This document shows positions 23,240 to 36,049 of a DNA stretch of 64,000 nt, one piece after another; the stretch's first letter is position 1, and each line of letters opens with the position of its first letter. Made by a program: the position numbers and the translations under genes. Origin of the DNA: Welwitschia mirabilis (Eukaryota > Gnetophyta > Gnetopsida > Welwitschiales). Below the pieces are notes generated by a model. The model made no database searches, was not told where the DNA came from, and saw nothing but the letters and a program-made list of their open reading frames with translations. The DNA is taken from assembly GCA_051453625.1 (NCBI GenBank), contig JBOZIK010000001.1, positions 238,054,864-238,118,863 on the forward strand. Direction: 5' to 3'.

Positions 23240-23500
23240 TTTTCCTCCTAACAGTGGATAAGACCTTAAGAAATTTAGCATACAAAGGAACTTATCTAAT
23301 AGTTTCAAAAGGGAAATGTTAATATTTATTTTCTTAAATATTTCAAAAGCCTCTTCATGTCTATTAGCTAAGGTATCCTTTTTAAGTAGTTCTGGGTAAG
23401 GTATAGGCTTCAAATAGGGTGGAATATCTTCTTTATTTTTTACTTATACTCTCTTATTTTTGCTCCTATACTTTGTGGGTGCTTCTTTCTTAGGGTCTTT
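23240..23500 (-). pseudogene. gypsy gag-pol linker (element G3)
   Basis: The minus strand gives PPYLKPIPYPELLKKDTL, then EEAFEIFKKININI, and in the following frames a KFL..L stretch. This matches the Athila/Tat linker before retropepsin (usual form PPFP.RL..., ILETFRKV.VNIPLLDAIKQ, YAKFLKELC). No retropepsin or RT follows on the low side; 20820-23239 is not recognisably coding. Confidence 0.55.
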
Positions 23501-24479
23501 TCTTTTTCTATGTCTTGATTATTTTTTTAAAAACTTCTAAGATGTATGGCTTTAGTTTCTCTAATGTTAAATTCTTAAACTCTTTTAACTATTCTGATAT
23601 CACTTGAGTTTAGCTCATGAGTAGAAGGAAACTTATTGTTTTTACATTGATTAAGAAATACAAGAATATGTGTGATTATTTGATTTAGGAATTAGAAATT
23701 TTATTACAGTCTTTGTATACTAGAAGAGGTTGATTTCTTAAATTGTTATTAATCATTATTTATTTGAGCCTTTTATTTCATGAACTTTGTGAGTGTATCT
23801 TCCAAGATTTGAAGTGATGTCATTTGATTTATGGAAGGTAAAGGAAAATGATTAGTAGGATATACATTAGGCGATTATAAAGAATAGAGTTTTTAACTTA
23901 ATTTAAGGATGCTTCGTTATTGTTTTATTTCCATGAGAAGTTAGGAATATTCCTCCTTCTTAGATTGTAAGTGTTAGAGAAAGAGTTGTCTGGTCTTTCA
24001 TGTTACCATTATTATCCTATAATTTTCACTGAATCTTAAATCATATCCTGAAAAATGGAGATGAAAGAACATTAAGTAATATCATGAAGCTCTACAATAC
24101 TTATGAAACACTCCTTTTATATAGTAATAGGCTTAGAAGTAGTACTAATAAGCTTAATTATTTTAAAAAACTCTTCTAACTTATTTTTAATTGAAAATTT
24201 TTAAATCCTTAAAAATATTAGTAGTTTTGATCTTGAAGGACCAATAAGATTTTTTAATTTTTAGATCTCTAAAAAATTGACTTTAGAAATTACTAAGCCT
24301 TATTACTTTCAATTTTTAAGAAACTACCTATACATATAATTTGTATAAGTTGTCTATTGTTGTAGGAGAAATATTCATAAAAGAAACCAATGATCCTTTC
24401 TTATTCAAATTTGTATTGAGAACATTTAAGTAGTAAGCATTTGAATCCTTATAGCATTTAAAAAAACGTTTCATAATCA

Positions 24480-24790
24480 TTTTTTAGAAGTTAATGGGTT
24501 CTTATCTAAGTGAATTACTTTTATGATTTAGGAAGAAGTTTTTAATGAAGAATTGGTTAAAGTCACTCTAAGTCAAGATTAATAAATGCTTTAGGGTATA
24601 TAACTAATATTTAGCTTTGTAGTTCAAGGAAAATAAAAAGAGTATTAACTTAAGGGCATCAAATATTTGAGGATTTTAATTGATAGCAGATACGATGCTT
24701 TCAAGTTATTTAAGGTAAAGGAAGGATTCCTTGGATTCTAAACAATGAAAATAAGGTAAAAGCTAGATGGAATTTAGTTTAAAGTTTAAT
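24480..24790 (-). pseudogene. gypsy gag core (element G3)
   Basis: The minus strand gives DALKLILFLFSLNYKAKYWL when one frame is followed, then DFNQFFIKNFF. This is the core gag block of Athila/Tat elements (usual form AIRLRLFPFSLRDKAKAWL...W.DL...FL.KFFP). It lies 1 kb upstream (minus sense) of the linker at 23240-23500, the normal spacing, so the two are one element. Stops and frameshifts are abundant. Confidence 0.55.
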
Positions 24791-25828
24791 ATATAAGCAT
24801 TAGGTGATAAACTATGTAAGAACAAGTAATTAGAAATTGTACTTATAAGTAGTCATTTAAAGTTTATCTAGGTGGTTAGTTCTAAGAGTAATTTTTGGGG
24901 TAATCTAAGCTAAATTATGATTGTAAATGTTGATAAGAATAAAGAGGGTTTTAATCTTGGGCTCAATTATTCATGTTTTATTATTCCTCTTGAGGTCTCT
25001 CTTATGAACAACTCCTAGAAGAGTCTCTATCTCTCTTTTTAGTATTAGAGTTTATTTTAAATTAAATGAATCTTGATGTAATCCACCATTATACCTACAT
25101 TACTATTTCATGCAATAATTTAGAAGATTAAAGGAAGGCACATTATTTCAAAGTTAATAAAATATTGAAATGTAACTTTAAAAAAGTTTTAAAGTAGCTT
25201 GCAGAAGAATGATAATGGTGCAAGTGGAATATGATGGAAATGCTAGCATTTTTCAAGAAAAAATCATAAGAAAAAAGATAATAAGACAAGTATTTCAGAT
25301 GGATTAATGCAATTAAAACATGAACAATATAAAAAAATTTAGAATTTAATGCAAAGAATTCTAAAATACAAAAAAAAAAAGTGAAATGAGAAAACTAAAC
25401 ATGTTTCCTAGAAAAAAGAAAAGTGTAATATAGGAAAATAAAAGAAGAATTAAAAAAGTTAGTCCCTTTTAGACATCTTTATATTCTTCACCCCGTGGGA
25501 AGTAGGGAAGGAGGGGATGAAGGGAATAAAGATAGAAGAGATAAGAAAATAAGAACAAAATAAAATAATCCTACATAAATATGTCATCCCTATACAAAAT
25601 GATATATACATATATGATACACATTAGAGATAAATGAAAAACTTGTATGAAATGTAACAAAACTAGTTTAAAAACCACTAAAGATGGTTCACTTACTCAA
25701 TATGCACTAGAAACAATAAAGTTCTTGAAAGAAAATTGATAAAAATTAAAATACAAAACTAAAACTAAATAACTAAAGAAAAATGTAAAAAATAGAAAAA
25801 GAAAAAGAAAAAGAAATAAAATAAAAAG

Positions 25829-25905
25829 GCACTAGAATAGGACTAGTATAAAAGAAAAAATGAAAAAAAAGAAAGAAATACACTAGAATGAGACTAGTAT
25901 AAAAT
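25829..25905. repeat. imperfect tandem duplication around ACTAGAAT..GACTAGTAT
   Basis: cactagaataggactagtat (about 25831) is repeated as cactagaatgagactagtat (about 25882) within A-rich spacer. Confidence 0.6.
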
Positions 25906-26574
25906 AAAACCTAAGAAGAAAAAGAAAATTAAAATAAAATAATAGAAAACAAAAGTAATAGAATAAAAAATAAATATATATGTCCTATTATAGCTAATAT
26001 GCTATTATCCCTAACAACAATAATAAAATCTATTCATGGTGAAATTTGACTATTCTTATATTTCTTGTTAATGTATGATAATGTGTAAGATCACTTAAAG
26101 ATACAAATCTTACATGGTAAAGCCCAACATTTATCAAATAAATGAGGCCTTCTATTTGTAGCATAGTCCTGGTGTTATTCTTTCTAAGGGATAAATGTAG
26201 TCACATTAAATAGGAAAGATAGTACAAACCAATTCTATAACTATCATAAAGTGTTTTCTTAAAGTAATTATAAGAGAGAAAGATATGTTGATAATAAGAA
26301 TTGTTAGCTAAGAAATAAACATAGCCACAAGAACCAACATGAACATTTCTTGTGATAGTTAAAATATTTAATAATAATATAATTGCTCAAATCTTAATCT
26401 ATAAATGTAATCAATAAAATGTAAGCTTTTTTAAATACTTTAGTACCCTTAGCTCTTATATCTCACTTCATAAGCATGTTAAGAAGGATTTTTTATTCCA
26501 AATAACATCAAATTATGGTAGTAAAAAAAACAAGATTACTATAGAAATTTTTTTGAAATGATAAATACATAAGG

Positions 26575-26765
26575 AACTTCAACCCTATTCAAACATAATA
26601 AGTATGAAAAACTTTACACACTTGAGATTAAGAAATAGATTGAGAATGAAAACCAATAATAGTACCTTTATGTAATATACCTTCAATCATATTCAAGCAT
26701 AGTAACTCTAAAAATTATTCATACCTAATATTAAGAAATTAGATTGAGAATGAAAACTACACTTT
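26575..26765. repeat. imperfect ~100-bp tandem duplication
   Basis: The blocks at about 26580-26660 and 26685-26760 share cattcaaacata/catattcaagcata and end in agattgagaatgaaaac. Confidence 0.6.
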
Positions 26766-27424
26766 ATTATATGAAATGAGTAAATATACACCAAAGAAAG
26801 ATAGAATTACTATAAATAAATGTGATATGAATCTTAAAAGGCTAGCATATTTTCAAATGCATAGCTTAAAAGCTAGACATGATATGAGATCTTACAATAG
26901 TATATAAAAATTGGCTATGAAGTAATAATCTTTAACTCTTTAAATAATGAAATTAATAAACCTAAAGTGAGGGATATGGTTAGGGCTTCTATAAATTAGT
27001 GTAAAAATAAACCATCTTAAATCTACTTTCTAATAGATATTAGTAAGTTAGTAGCTAGAAACAACCTTATAACATAATTTATAAAGATCTTGAATTAGAA
27101 CCACCATCAATTCTAGTAGTTCTCTTAGATTCTTGAGAATATGAAACTTTAGCTTATATCATAATGCTTTAAATCCTCCAAAAAACCTATACAATGGTAG
27201 TGTAGAAGCCAAAAAAGAAAAGAAAAGAAAAACTAGATTTAAACAAACTTACATATAATAAATGAATAAAACCACCATAATGTTCATGCTAATATGGCCA
27301 AAATAACTTGATGTAATTGTTAATTTTTGCATGTTAATAATTAGTAAGAGGAATCTCATTCTTAATGACCCAATTTGAACTTTTTATTTTTATGCCATAT
27401 GTGTTATCATTCCTTCATAATTAC

Positions 27425-27600
27425 TTTAAAGAATGCTGAGTGATTCATGATTCAAAGACCCCCATTGAGAACTCTCAAGTTCTAGATGGGCCCATTGCAA
27501 ATCCACTAGCCATCTTAGCATTATGATTTGAAGGCCCTTATTGAGAACCCTTGAGTTCTTGATAACCTCCTTTGAATCCTTTCATGCTAAGAATACTCAG
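27425..27600. repeat. imperfect ~90-bp tandem duplication, GC-richer
   Basis: cattgagaactctcaagttct (27468) recurs as attgagaacccttgagttct (27539), preceded by gattcaaagaccc and gatttgaaggccc. Each contains the short inverted repeat AGAACT..AGTTCT. Confidence 0.6.
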
Positions 27601-28779
27601 AACTTAAATATAAATCACTTCATCTTCTTTACCTCTTCTTAAACTTATTTTTAATAATTCCTTTAAAATTCTTGATCCTCTTAGCATACTAGATGGATAC
27701 AGCCTCTTACATCCATGTTAAGATCTCGTTTTATATCATTTAAATAGTTACTATCAAACATATAAACTTTCTAGTTATTAATACATATAATTCTAAATGA
27801 TTTTAAATTTATTACTATAAGTACAATTTAAAAGTCATAAATATCCCATTAGGTATGTTCATTTATCCATTCTATTACTTATTTCTTTGCATTTCTAGTG
27901 ATTTGTCTTCCCAACTTTCTTAATCAACATATTCTCTTTTATGATAAGTCAAGCTATTATTATACTAAAAAGTAATTTTGATATTATCTTTAAAATTCAA
28001 AGCATTCAAATAATTTTCTAGAATGTAGGGTAGAATAAAATGCTAAAACTAAAATTTATGCAATTTTTTTAAGTTGTTAATATGAGTTTCCTTTTTTTGA
28101 TATTAATCAGATGAAATAAAAATCACAAGATTTTCTATAGAATAATATGTTACACTATATTGTATTTTTAAAATTAAAAATAGGGAAATTACAAATGAGG
28201 AAAACTCAAAATAGAATTAACTTTAAAAGCCAATTGATAGCCTTGAATATCAATTAGAAAATTTATGAATTATACTTAAGTTTAGAGTCTTATTTATATA
28301 TTGAACGGAAAGGGTCAAATGTTTATTTGTTTTCATATAATTGCTTTAAACTATTATAAAGTAGAAATTTAAATATAATTAGTTACTTATTTGATGAAAA
28401 ATTTCATATTTAATATTTGTAATGGCTAATTTAAATAAGGGCTTCATTTATGAAAACTTAGAGGTATATCCTCATTACATTTCAAGAAAATTCTTATAGG
28501 CTCTTATTTTATAGGTTTTAGATAACTAATAATAGAGTTAAGATGGTCTCAGTTACTAACCATGTAAGAAGGATATAAGTTAGAAATAATCTTTGAATTA
28601 TATAAGAAGTTACAATATAAAGAGGAAGATAAACTATTAGAAATAATGGTGCATGGCATAAAATATCATACTCTCAAGAAGAAATTAGGAAAATACTAGG
28701 TATATCAAGTGGAGAAAAGTCAATAAAAAAATAAATAAAAAGGATTATTACAAAAACCTAGATGAAAGAATTAGAAAGG

Positions 28780-28975
28780 TTAGAATTATTAGACTTAGAG
28801 GGGAGAGATGAATAACTTACAGAAAATAAAACTTAACTAATAAACTAAGAAAAATCATAAAATAAAATCTTATTAATTTACATGGTTCTTCAACCAAAAT
28901 ACATCCACACATAGAGGGTAGCTTCTCTTCATACCTCTAAATATTCTTAACTTACAAAATAGTGGTTTAAGAGCA
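28780..28975 (-). repeat. 3' LTR of C2, low part (copy Y, first piece)
   Basis: It is homologous to 47895-48085 and 4923-5105, including the acatagagggtagcttctc block and aaaatagtggttt. It stops at 28975, where the LTR of G2 starts. Confidence 0.8.
28971..28975. repeat. target-site duplicate of G2, left copy (gagca)
   Basis: The five bases gagca directly precede the LTR start TGTTGATGG. They are repeated at 42003-42007 directly after the other LTR. Confidence 0.85.
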
Positions 28976-30170
28976 TGTTGATGGTCTAAATTGCACTTCA
29001 AAAGGAATCAGTTTTGGAAATAATGTAATTGTAATTAGGCATAGTATAAGATGATTCAACCAATGAATGTTATACTCTAGAGAGCATAAGGGAACATACT
29101 AATTAAGAACATAATTAGAAATAATAATCATTTTAAATATTAGTAAAAATCTCTTTTAAAGTATTTTTTATTTTCTCATATAAAAAGGGAAAAAACAATA
29201 TAATTATCTAATGATGAAAAGCAAAATAAATAGAAAATAATGAATGCAAGCCTATAATAACCAATTTTGAATTGTTGTAATCCAAACTTAGTCCTTATGA
29301 CCTATATTAAATTAAAATTAATTTATTAAAAACATTAATTAAACAAAACATAAGACATAAGAGAAATTAGAAGATTTAAGATAATAATACATTTATTAAA
29401 TTTTTCCAATGTCTTACAAAGCACCTTAGTAGGGTAGCAACTTCTCAATGGTAGAAGCAAAGACTAAAACCAAGATGATCTCTTGTAATACTAAAATGGA
29501 CATTTAACACCTTTTAAATGCCTTTTTCACCATTCTTCCAATGTTAAAAAGATGATAAAATGAGGTCAATTGGGGTTTTTATAGCTATTATAAAGTGGTT
29601 ATGGTTTTAGAAGATTGATGCATGTAAAGAGATATCATTACGCATAAACTAGACTCTAATTGACTTGGTTAAAAATAATTCATCAATACATCATGTTTAT
29701 TGTTGTTGTAGGGATGACCAAGGGCATGATCGTCCTCCATAATCCAATCATAGGCTATCATGTTATGATATTGTTCAAATTAGGATTTAAATTTTAATGG
29801 ATTTGTTATCCACCATGTCATGTGGATGATGTGCAGCATGATAGTATCTCTAATTGTCATGTCAGATCATCAAATTAGTATTGCTAAATTAGCATCTCCA
29901 TTACCCTTATCAAGTGTCATCATGGCTAATGTCATGGGGATGACATGCAAGACAATAGCTAATTCTTTAAGTTTTTGCTTTCAATATTTAATCTAATCTT
30001 GTCATGATTGAAATCTTATTGTTATGAATGAAAATACAGAATTTAATATCATAATTAAGTCACTGTATTACTTCATGATATAGTTCTTGAAAGTGAATGA
30101 ATTGAGTTCATATCCCCTGCAAAACATCATTAACTACACTATTAAAACATAATAAATTGATATGATAACA
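28976..30170 (-). repeat. 3' LTR of G2 (LTR family 2)
   Basis: It begins TGTTGATGG and ends ATAACA. It is homologous to 41026-42002: shared blocks include ttgcacttcaaaa, gaatgttatactctagagag, aatgcaagcctat and aaaacatcattaactacact. It is about 200 bases longer than its partner because the partner lacks the equivalent of about 29280-29490. Confidence 0.85.
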
Positions 30171-30182
30171 TAGCCCTCCATC
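30171..30182 (-). other. polypurine tract of G2
   Basis: The minus strand reads GATGGAGGGCTA directly before the LTR start TGTTATCA. It is the same core as in G1. Confidence 0.7.
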
Positions 30183-33100
30183 TAGAATTTTGTTACTTCC
30201 TCAATAGAAAAAGCAAAAGAGTACTTTGCAATGTAAATTTAACTAGGGAAAGGTCTTAAAATCTATATGAAAAAATCATTTTATAAAATGCATATCTAGG
30301 CATACTAGCAATTAAGATAAAGCAATCATCATGAAGTAAGCATCAATAAATATCAACTACCATCTTGAGAATAATATGCAAGAGTATGATAAGATAAAAG
30401 AGTCATAGTCTACATATAGCTCATATGATAAAATTACATTAGGTATTATGAATCCTTGTGTGGAAAGAACTAGAACTCAAGCTTTATATCACCGTCTCTC
30501 TTACCACCTAATTTCAGAGGTGGTTCAATGATAGGCTCCTTTGTATCTAGGAAATAATGAGAGACATACCAATGTATTTCTGTATACTAGATTTAGTTGC
30601 ATCATGATGAATACAAATCACCTTAGGGATGCCCACTAAAGTATCCTACTAAACATCTATTAACCTTTTCAATATAGGTCTACCTTCATCTTTTATAAGT
30701 AAAACATGTGCATCTAATTGATCAAATCATGTGGTATAGTGGACATCAAAGTCCGTCGTTTAAGAATATAACATCATCTACATGCCTTTTAATAATGTTA
30801 TAAGCTAGTTAAGTGTGGCACCCCCAACTTCCTGAGGCTATGGATGTGGCTAAGATATAGGAGTCTCACTAAGAATCGATGAGGCCATACTTGAGATCTC
30901 TATTCCTAGTCTCTTAAAGTATGTGTTATTACCGAAAATATGAACTGAATGAGAAGTATTTACTACGATAGAAATATTAAATCATTTAAATAAATCATTT
31001 AATAAGTAAGGATATGAAATGGTGGAAAATTAATGTTGGATTCTCATCCATCTAAGTTAGTGCCAAATAAAAGTGGATAGCTCCATCCTCTCTTCATGAT
31101 GAATGAGGAATAAGATTTATAGGTGAGAAATTATGGCATGTAAACCACGATGTACTAAAGCTATGTTGTAGATGATGGCTCGGTAAAGGATATAGCAATA
31201 AAAAGTAAATGAGTCATAGCTACCCCTCACTGATCATTACCTACATGATATGATAACTCTAGTTGAACAATATAGGATTGTCTCTTTGATTCATCCCCAC
31301 CAATATGAACTTTATCTCCATGTATAAAAAACACTATCATTACTATAGTATGTTATGGTTTAATGTATATCTAATGTTCTTTAGCTATAGCCTTGATTTT
31401 ATCATAGCATGAACCATAATCTCTAATGACTGAGATGACCTCAAAGGTCTGGTAGAATTGGATGATTTTAACCTCATAATAGAAGCCATGAGCATGTAAT
31501 AACTAGTCACAAATATCTAGTTCTTCTAATGCATGGTTCAAGTTAGGCTTAAGTCTGTATATGTAATCTTTAAAGTGCATCTCTCTCTGATAGATGATAG
31601 AAGTAAGGCTATGCCTCTATTCATATAAATAGCCTCACACTCTTATTGTTCTATTACCTGAGTAGTGGCAATGTATGTATGGATTTGAGAGGATGATGCA
31701 TCTATATCACTACATGAAGAGAACCATAACATAGATATGTATTAGTTAAGAAGAAAAGATGAAAATGTTCATAACTTCTTTTCTAGGTAACTAAATGTTC
31801 TCTAGTAAGGACTAAAATGTAGCTATCCAATAAGGGATTATTTTAATACCTAATATGTCAAAACATACCATGAATCGAGTGCATAATGAGTGAAAAACTT
31901 CAAAAGAGTGAAAAACATGAAATTTTGAAAGAGAATACTCATAATTCTTAGTCTAGTAGATGAAATTTGATTCTGTAAGTTTCTAAGCATAGATTAGTCA
32001 GAAAAATAAGTGGGTTTGAAGAGAAATCATTAGATGTGGCAGAGAACAAAATATATGAGTAAAATTTGGAATTGAAATCATAAAGAAAAGTGGAATAATT
32101 ACATCATTATGCTTGAATGTGGTCAATTTTCATTGAATTGATAGCTTTATAGGCCAAAGATGACCATGGCATCTGAGAGGAACTAAAGAGTGCAAGTTGT
32201 ACCAAGAATTATTAAAAAATAAGATAGAAAAGTGTTTATAAAGAAACTATATCATAGCATTTCCCTCGAGTTTTAGGTACAATAAGTTCTATGATACATG
32301 TGTTGTACCTTATGCTGTCTGAATAATATAGGGCATGATCATATAAAAGTCTTGAAAGTTTTATTTTGAGTGATCATCTCCATTATCATTAGGATGACAC
32401 ATGGAATGATAGTTTTTTCAGAGGGGATCAGACTAAGATTTCATAGGAAGATTAGACCTATGATGTTCTTGATAATTCCCAACCTAATTATTATGAAGAC
32501 AATAACTATGCCATGAATTTTTAAAGTGCCAATTTGGGAGAGGTGAGCCCTAAAAATTTTAACTAAATCATGCTCAATATTCATATAAAATTATGGATTT
32601 AAGATGTATGCTTTGCGAAGGATCTAGTAAAAATGATAAACTTGCTCAATTTATTAAAATTTAGTTTCAATAGAGTCTAAAGGAAAGGTCTTTGAAATTT
32701 TGATGTTTTAGATGATTTCTTAGTACTTAAATCATCCAATTTCAATTGCTTTCATGTTTACTAATTGAGTAAAGGATGGTGATTATGATTTATAAGTTGG
32801 GCTTCCAAGATGATGAAAAATTCTATCATGTCTAATGTTGTGGAGATGATATGGGGCATGATGGTATTTTTAAAAGCATATGTAAAATTAAAACTAATCC
32901 TCAGCTGAAGGGCATTAGAAAGGCTTAGTAAACTCATGCAAAGTAGAATATAAAGTAAAAATCACTTGGAAGGTGTTCAATACATAGGAATTAAAAATTA
33001 AAAATTACTTATGCAAAAATTCAAAGATGTAATGTATAATTTAAGCCTTAGAACATGTTTTAAAATGTATTTCAAGATCAGCAATTGAATGATAGAATGC

Positions 33101-33516
33101 ATAAATTTCATGAAGGATAATTAAACTTAACTAAAGAATCAAATCCAATAATTTTTTTAACAAGAATGCAATTTGATTTTGAGAAATTGACCTAACTATT
33201 ATTGAAGTATGGAAGAAATGAATACACATAGCATGAATAACGTTGATCCCTTTTACTCTAAGTGTCAATGTAATAAGTCCCATATAGAATAAATATCAAA
33301 CTTTTAATATGAAAGATATGCATGACATAGTTCTTAAGAATAATAAATTCACAAAAGAGTAAGCGATTATGAAGAGATTATCATCAAGTACCCATGAAAA
33401 CCTTTAGTTCCTTTTTGCTTTTATTTTTTTATCTTTTTTTATTCTTTCTCTTTCTTTTTTTTTTTGATTTTTATTTTATAAAGAATGATTTAGTATCAAG
33501 AAACACTATTCTTCAT

Positions 33517-34108
33517 NNNNNNNNNNNNNNNNNNNNNNNNNNNNNNNNNNNNNNNNNNNNNNNNNNNNNNNNNNNNNNNNNNNNNNNNNNNNNNNNNNNN
33601 NNNNNNNNNNNNNNNNNNNNNNNNNNNNNNNNNNNNNNNNNNNNNNNNNNNNNNNNNNNNNNNNNNNNNNNNNNNNNNNNNNNNNNNNNNNNNNNNNNNN
33701 NNNNNNNNNNNNNNNNNNNNNNNNNNNNNNNNNNNNNNNNNNNNNNNNNNNNNNNNNNNNNNNNNNNNNNNNNNNNNNNNNNNNNNNNNNNNNNNNNNNN
33801 NNNNNNNNNNNNNNNNNNNNNNNNNNNNNNNNNNNNNNNNNNNNNNNNNNNNNNNNNNNNNNNNNNNNNNNNNNNNNNNNNNNNNNNNNNNNNNNNNNNN
33901 NNNNNNNNNNNNNNNNNNNNNNNNNNNNNNNNNNNNNNNNNNNNNNNNNNNNNNNNNNNNNNNNNNNNNNNNNNNNNNNNNNNNNNNNNNNNNNNNNNNN
34001 NNNNNNNNNNNNNNNNNNNNNNNNNNNNNNNNNNNNNNNNNNNNNNNNNNNNNNNNNNNNNNNNNNNNNNNNNNNNNNNNNNNNNNNNNNNNNNNNNNNN
34101 NNNNNNNN
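33517..34108. other. assembly gap, 592 N, with duplicated flanks
   Basis: The roughly 78 bases before the gap (33439-33516, T-rich, ending cactattcttcat) recur after it (34109-34186) with a few mismatches. The flanks may be one locus assembled twice or a real repeat. Confidence 0.9.
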
Positions 34109-34371
34109 TTATTCTTTCTATTTCTTTTTTTTTTTGATTTTTATTTTATAAAGAATGATTTAGTATAAAGAAACACTATTCTTCATGATGAGAGAGACAC
34201 AATGACTACCATAAGAGAAAGGATCCTTAGGCATGAACTAGATGATAACCAACTATCCCCTGGTTAGAGTCTCCATACCTACCATATCACATTGCCAAAA
34301 GAGAATGGACCCAAAAACTAGCTATTCCTTTGATGCATTTGTTGTAGAACATAATGGAAATGAACAAATTT

Positions 34372-34432
34372 NNNNNNNNNNNNNNNNNNNNNNNNNNNNN
34401 NNNNNNNNNNNNNNNNNNNNNNNNNNNNNNNN
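34372..34432. other. assembly gap, 61 N
   Basis: Gap in the 3' region of G2 near the end of pol. Confidence 0.95.
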
Positions 34433-34689
34433 CTTAAAACGATTCATAGGAACTTGAATAAAATCCAAACTCATCACTTGTTGAAGCACCATGACTCATA
34501 CTAACGAAGAATTGATCATGTTAGGAATGATTAAGTAGTCTAAAGGATCCTAGACGTGTCAAGATAAAGTCATCTAGAAAATGGAAAAGGAAAGTAATTC
34601 CTATTTTTCAAGGAAAGGATCATCCAACTCAACTACTTCTATCATGTTTATTAAGTAAGAACAATCATTAGGTAACTGATAATGCTTTA

Positions 34690-35730
34690 AATGTTTTTCA
34701 TTTACATTCATTATTTCTTTACTTGTTAGCTCAAGAATCTTAATAGAGCTACTATAATGCATCTTCTCAATTAGATATGAACATAACCATATAGAAGTAA
34801 GTTTATTATGAATTAAATGAACTTTAGTGCTAAAAGTAAAACATACTGGCTAGGGTGATAGTTTATGCATGAGATTTTAAACATGTCCAAAGTTATCTTG
34901 GGATTTAATAATAAGTTGGCAATGAAAATTCTAAATTCTCTTTTCACCAAGATGGTTCAAGTGGATTAGGCAAGCTTAAAGGTTATCATCATGAAAAATA
35001 AGATTAAGTTGATCGATTGTCTTATAAGAATTATAGCACACATTAACTTGAAGCATACATGTTTTTTCATATATAAGATCATAAGAAGAGAAACCCAAAT
35101 AATTACAACATGTCATACAGTAATTCTAAAATATATCATTAAGACAAAGTGCCCATGATTTTTGAGACTTGCAATAAATTTTTAAGTGTACTTTTTTGAT
35201 CTCTTGATTAGCATTTTTAGCTTATCCATTTGATTGAGGATGGTAAGAATTAGCTATTTTAAGTTTAATTTCAACTAAAATTAAGAGTTTTTTAAGGGTC
35301 TTATTGATAAAGTAAGTACTTTAATTAGAAATAAGAATATGAGAAAATCCAAATATTTGAAAGATATTTGTTCTAAGAAAGTGACAAATAGTTTTTACAT
35401 CCCAATTCTATACAGGTATGGCTTCAAACCATTTTTTTACATAATCTATCACCACTAAGATATAATGCTTTTTACATGAAGAGGGCTTGTGAGGATCTAA
35501 AAAGTATATACTCCAATAATCAAAGGTTTACATACCAAGATGGATGTAAGAGGAATATCCTAAGTTCAAGTAAAACCTCTATACCCTTGATAAGGGTCAC
35601 ACTTCCTAGAGAAGTTAAAGACATCTTTGAATACTGAGGGTCAATAGAATTTTGAATGTAATATTTTTATGGTAGTATTTTGGCCATTGAAATAACCTCC
35701 ACCAACTCCACCATGACAAAGAAGAAGAAT
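34690..35730 (-). pseudogene. integrase remnant of G2
   Basis: Minus strand from 35730: FSRKCDPYQGYRGF (zinc-domain end, second Cys changed to Tyr), YWSIYFLDPHKPSSCKKHY and ILVVIDYVKKWFEAIP, then HFLRTNIFQIFGFSHILIS and YHPQSNG. The C-terminal part follows with IYEKTCMLQVNV, QLNLI, GEKRI, then a decayed GPF-type end. The order and spacing are those of Athila/Tat integrase. All three catalytic acids look lost: Tyr for the first Asp (SIYFL for IDFMG), Asn for the second (ISN for SDG) and Lys for Glu. Several stops occur. The enzyme would have inserted the element DNA. Confidence 0.8.
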
Positions 35731-36049
35731 ATTTGTTTGACTCCTTTTGGGAATACATTTTCACATGATTTGATCTTTGCATCACCTATATAGGTATGGT
35801 TTAATCCATTCATAGTTATCTATTCTATGGAGAAAATATTTTAATTGATTAGAATTCCAATTTGAAAGTGTTTTTAGTGTGACAAGATAATTCATGACAT
35901 TAGCATACTAAGGAGGAGATTGTTTTGAAGATACTTCATAAAATTACTCAACCATAAAAAGTTGTTCATCTAGAAAATTATCATGAATTAGGAAAAGGAT
36001 CTAAAGAAATTCTAGAAATATGATCAATCACTAAATTTTGTTTTCTTGC

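Larger units (their letters stand above)
25100..28560. other. unassigned sequence with local duplications
   Basis: There is no gene in any frame. It contains A-rich low-complexity runs (25740-25990) and three imperfect tandem duplications listed separately. It may include the leader and LTR of G3, but I found no matching LTR pair. Confidence 0.35.
30187..34650 (-). other. 3' region of G2
   Basis: This is the interval between integrase and the 3' LTR, 4.5 kb as in G1. Minus-strand frames are semi-open in places (31300-32000) but I recognise no domain. It contains a 592-N gap (33517-34108) with duplicated flanks and a 61-N gap (34372-34432). Open frames drawn across these gaps have no support. 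Confidence 0.45.

Noticed and set aside
27425-27600. terminator-like or attenuator hairpin
   Set aside because: The inverted repeats are short and lie in a tandemly duplicated non-coding block with no gene beside it.
33394-34137. 247-codon frame
   Set aside because: Nearly all of it is Ns; the real ends are low-complexity T-rich sequence that is duplicated across the gap.
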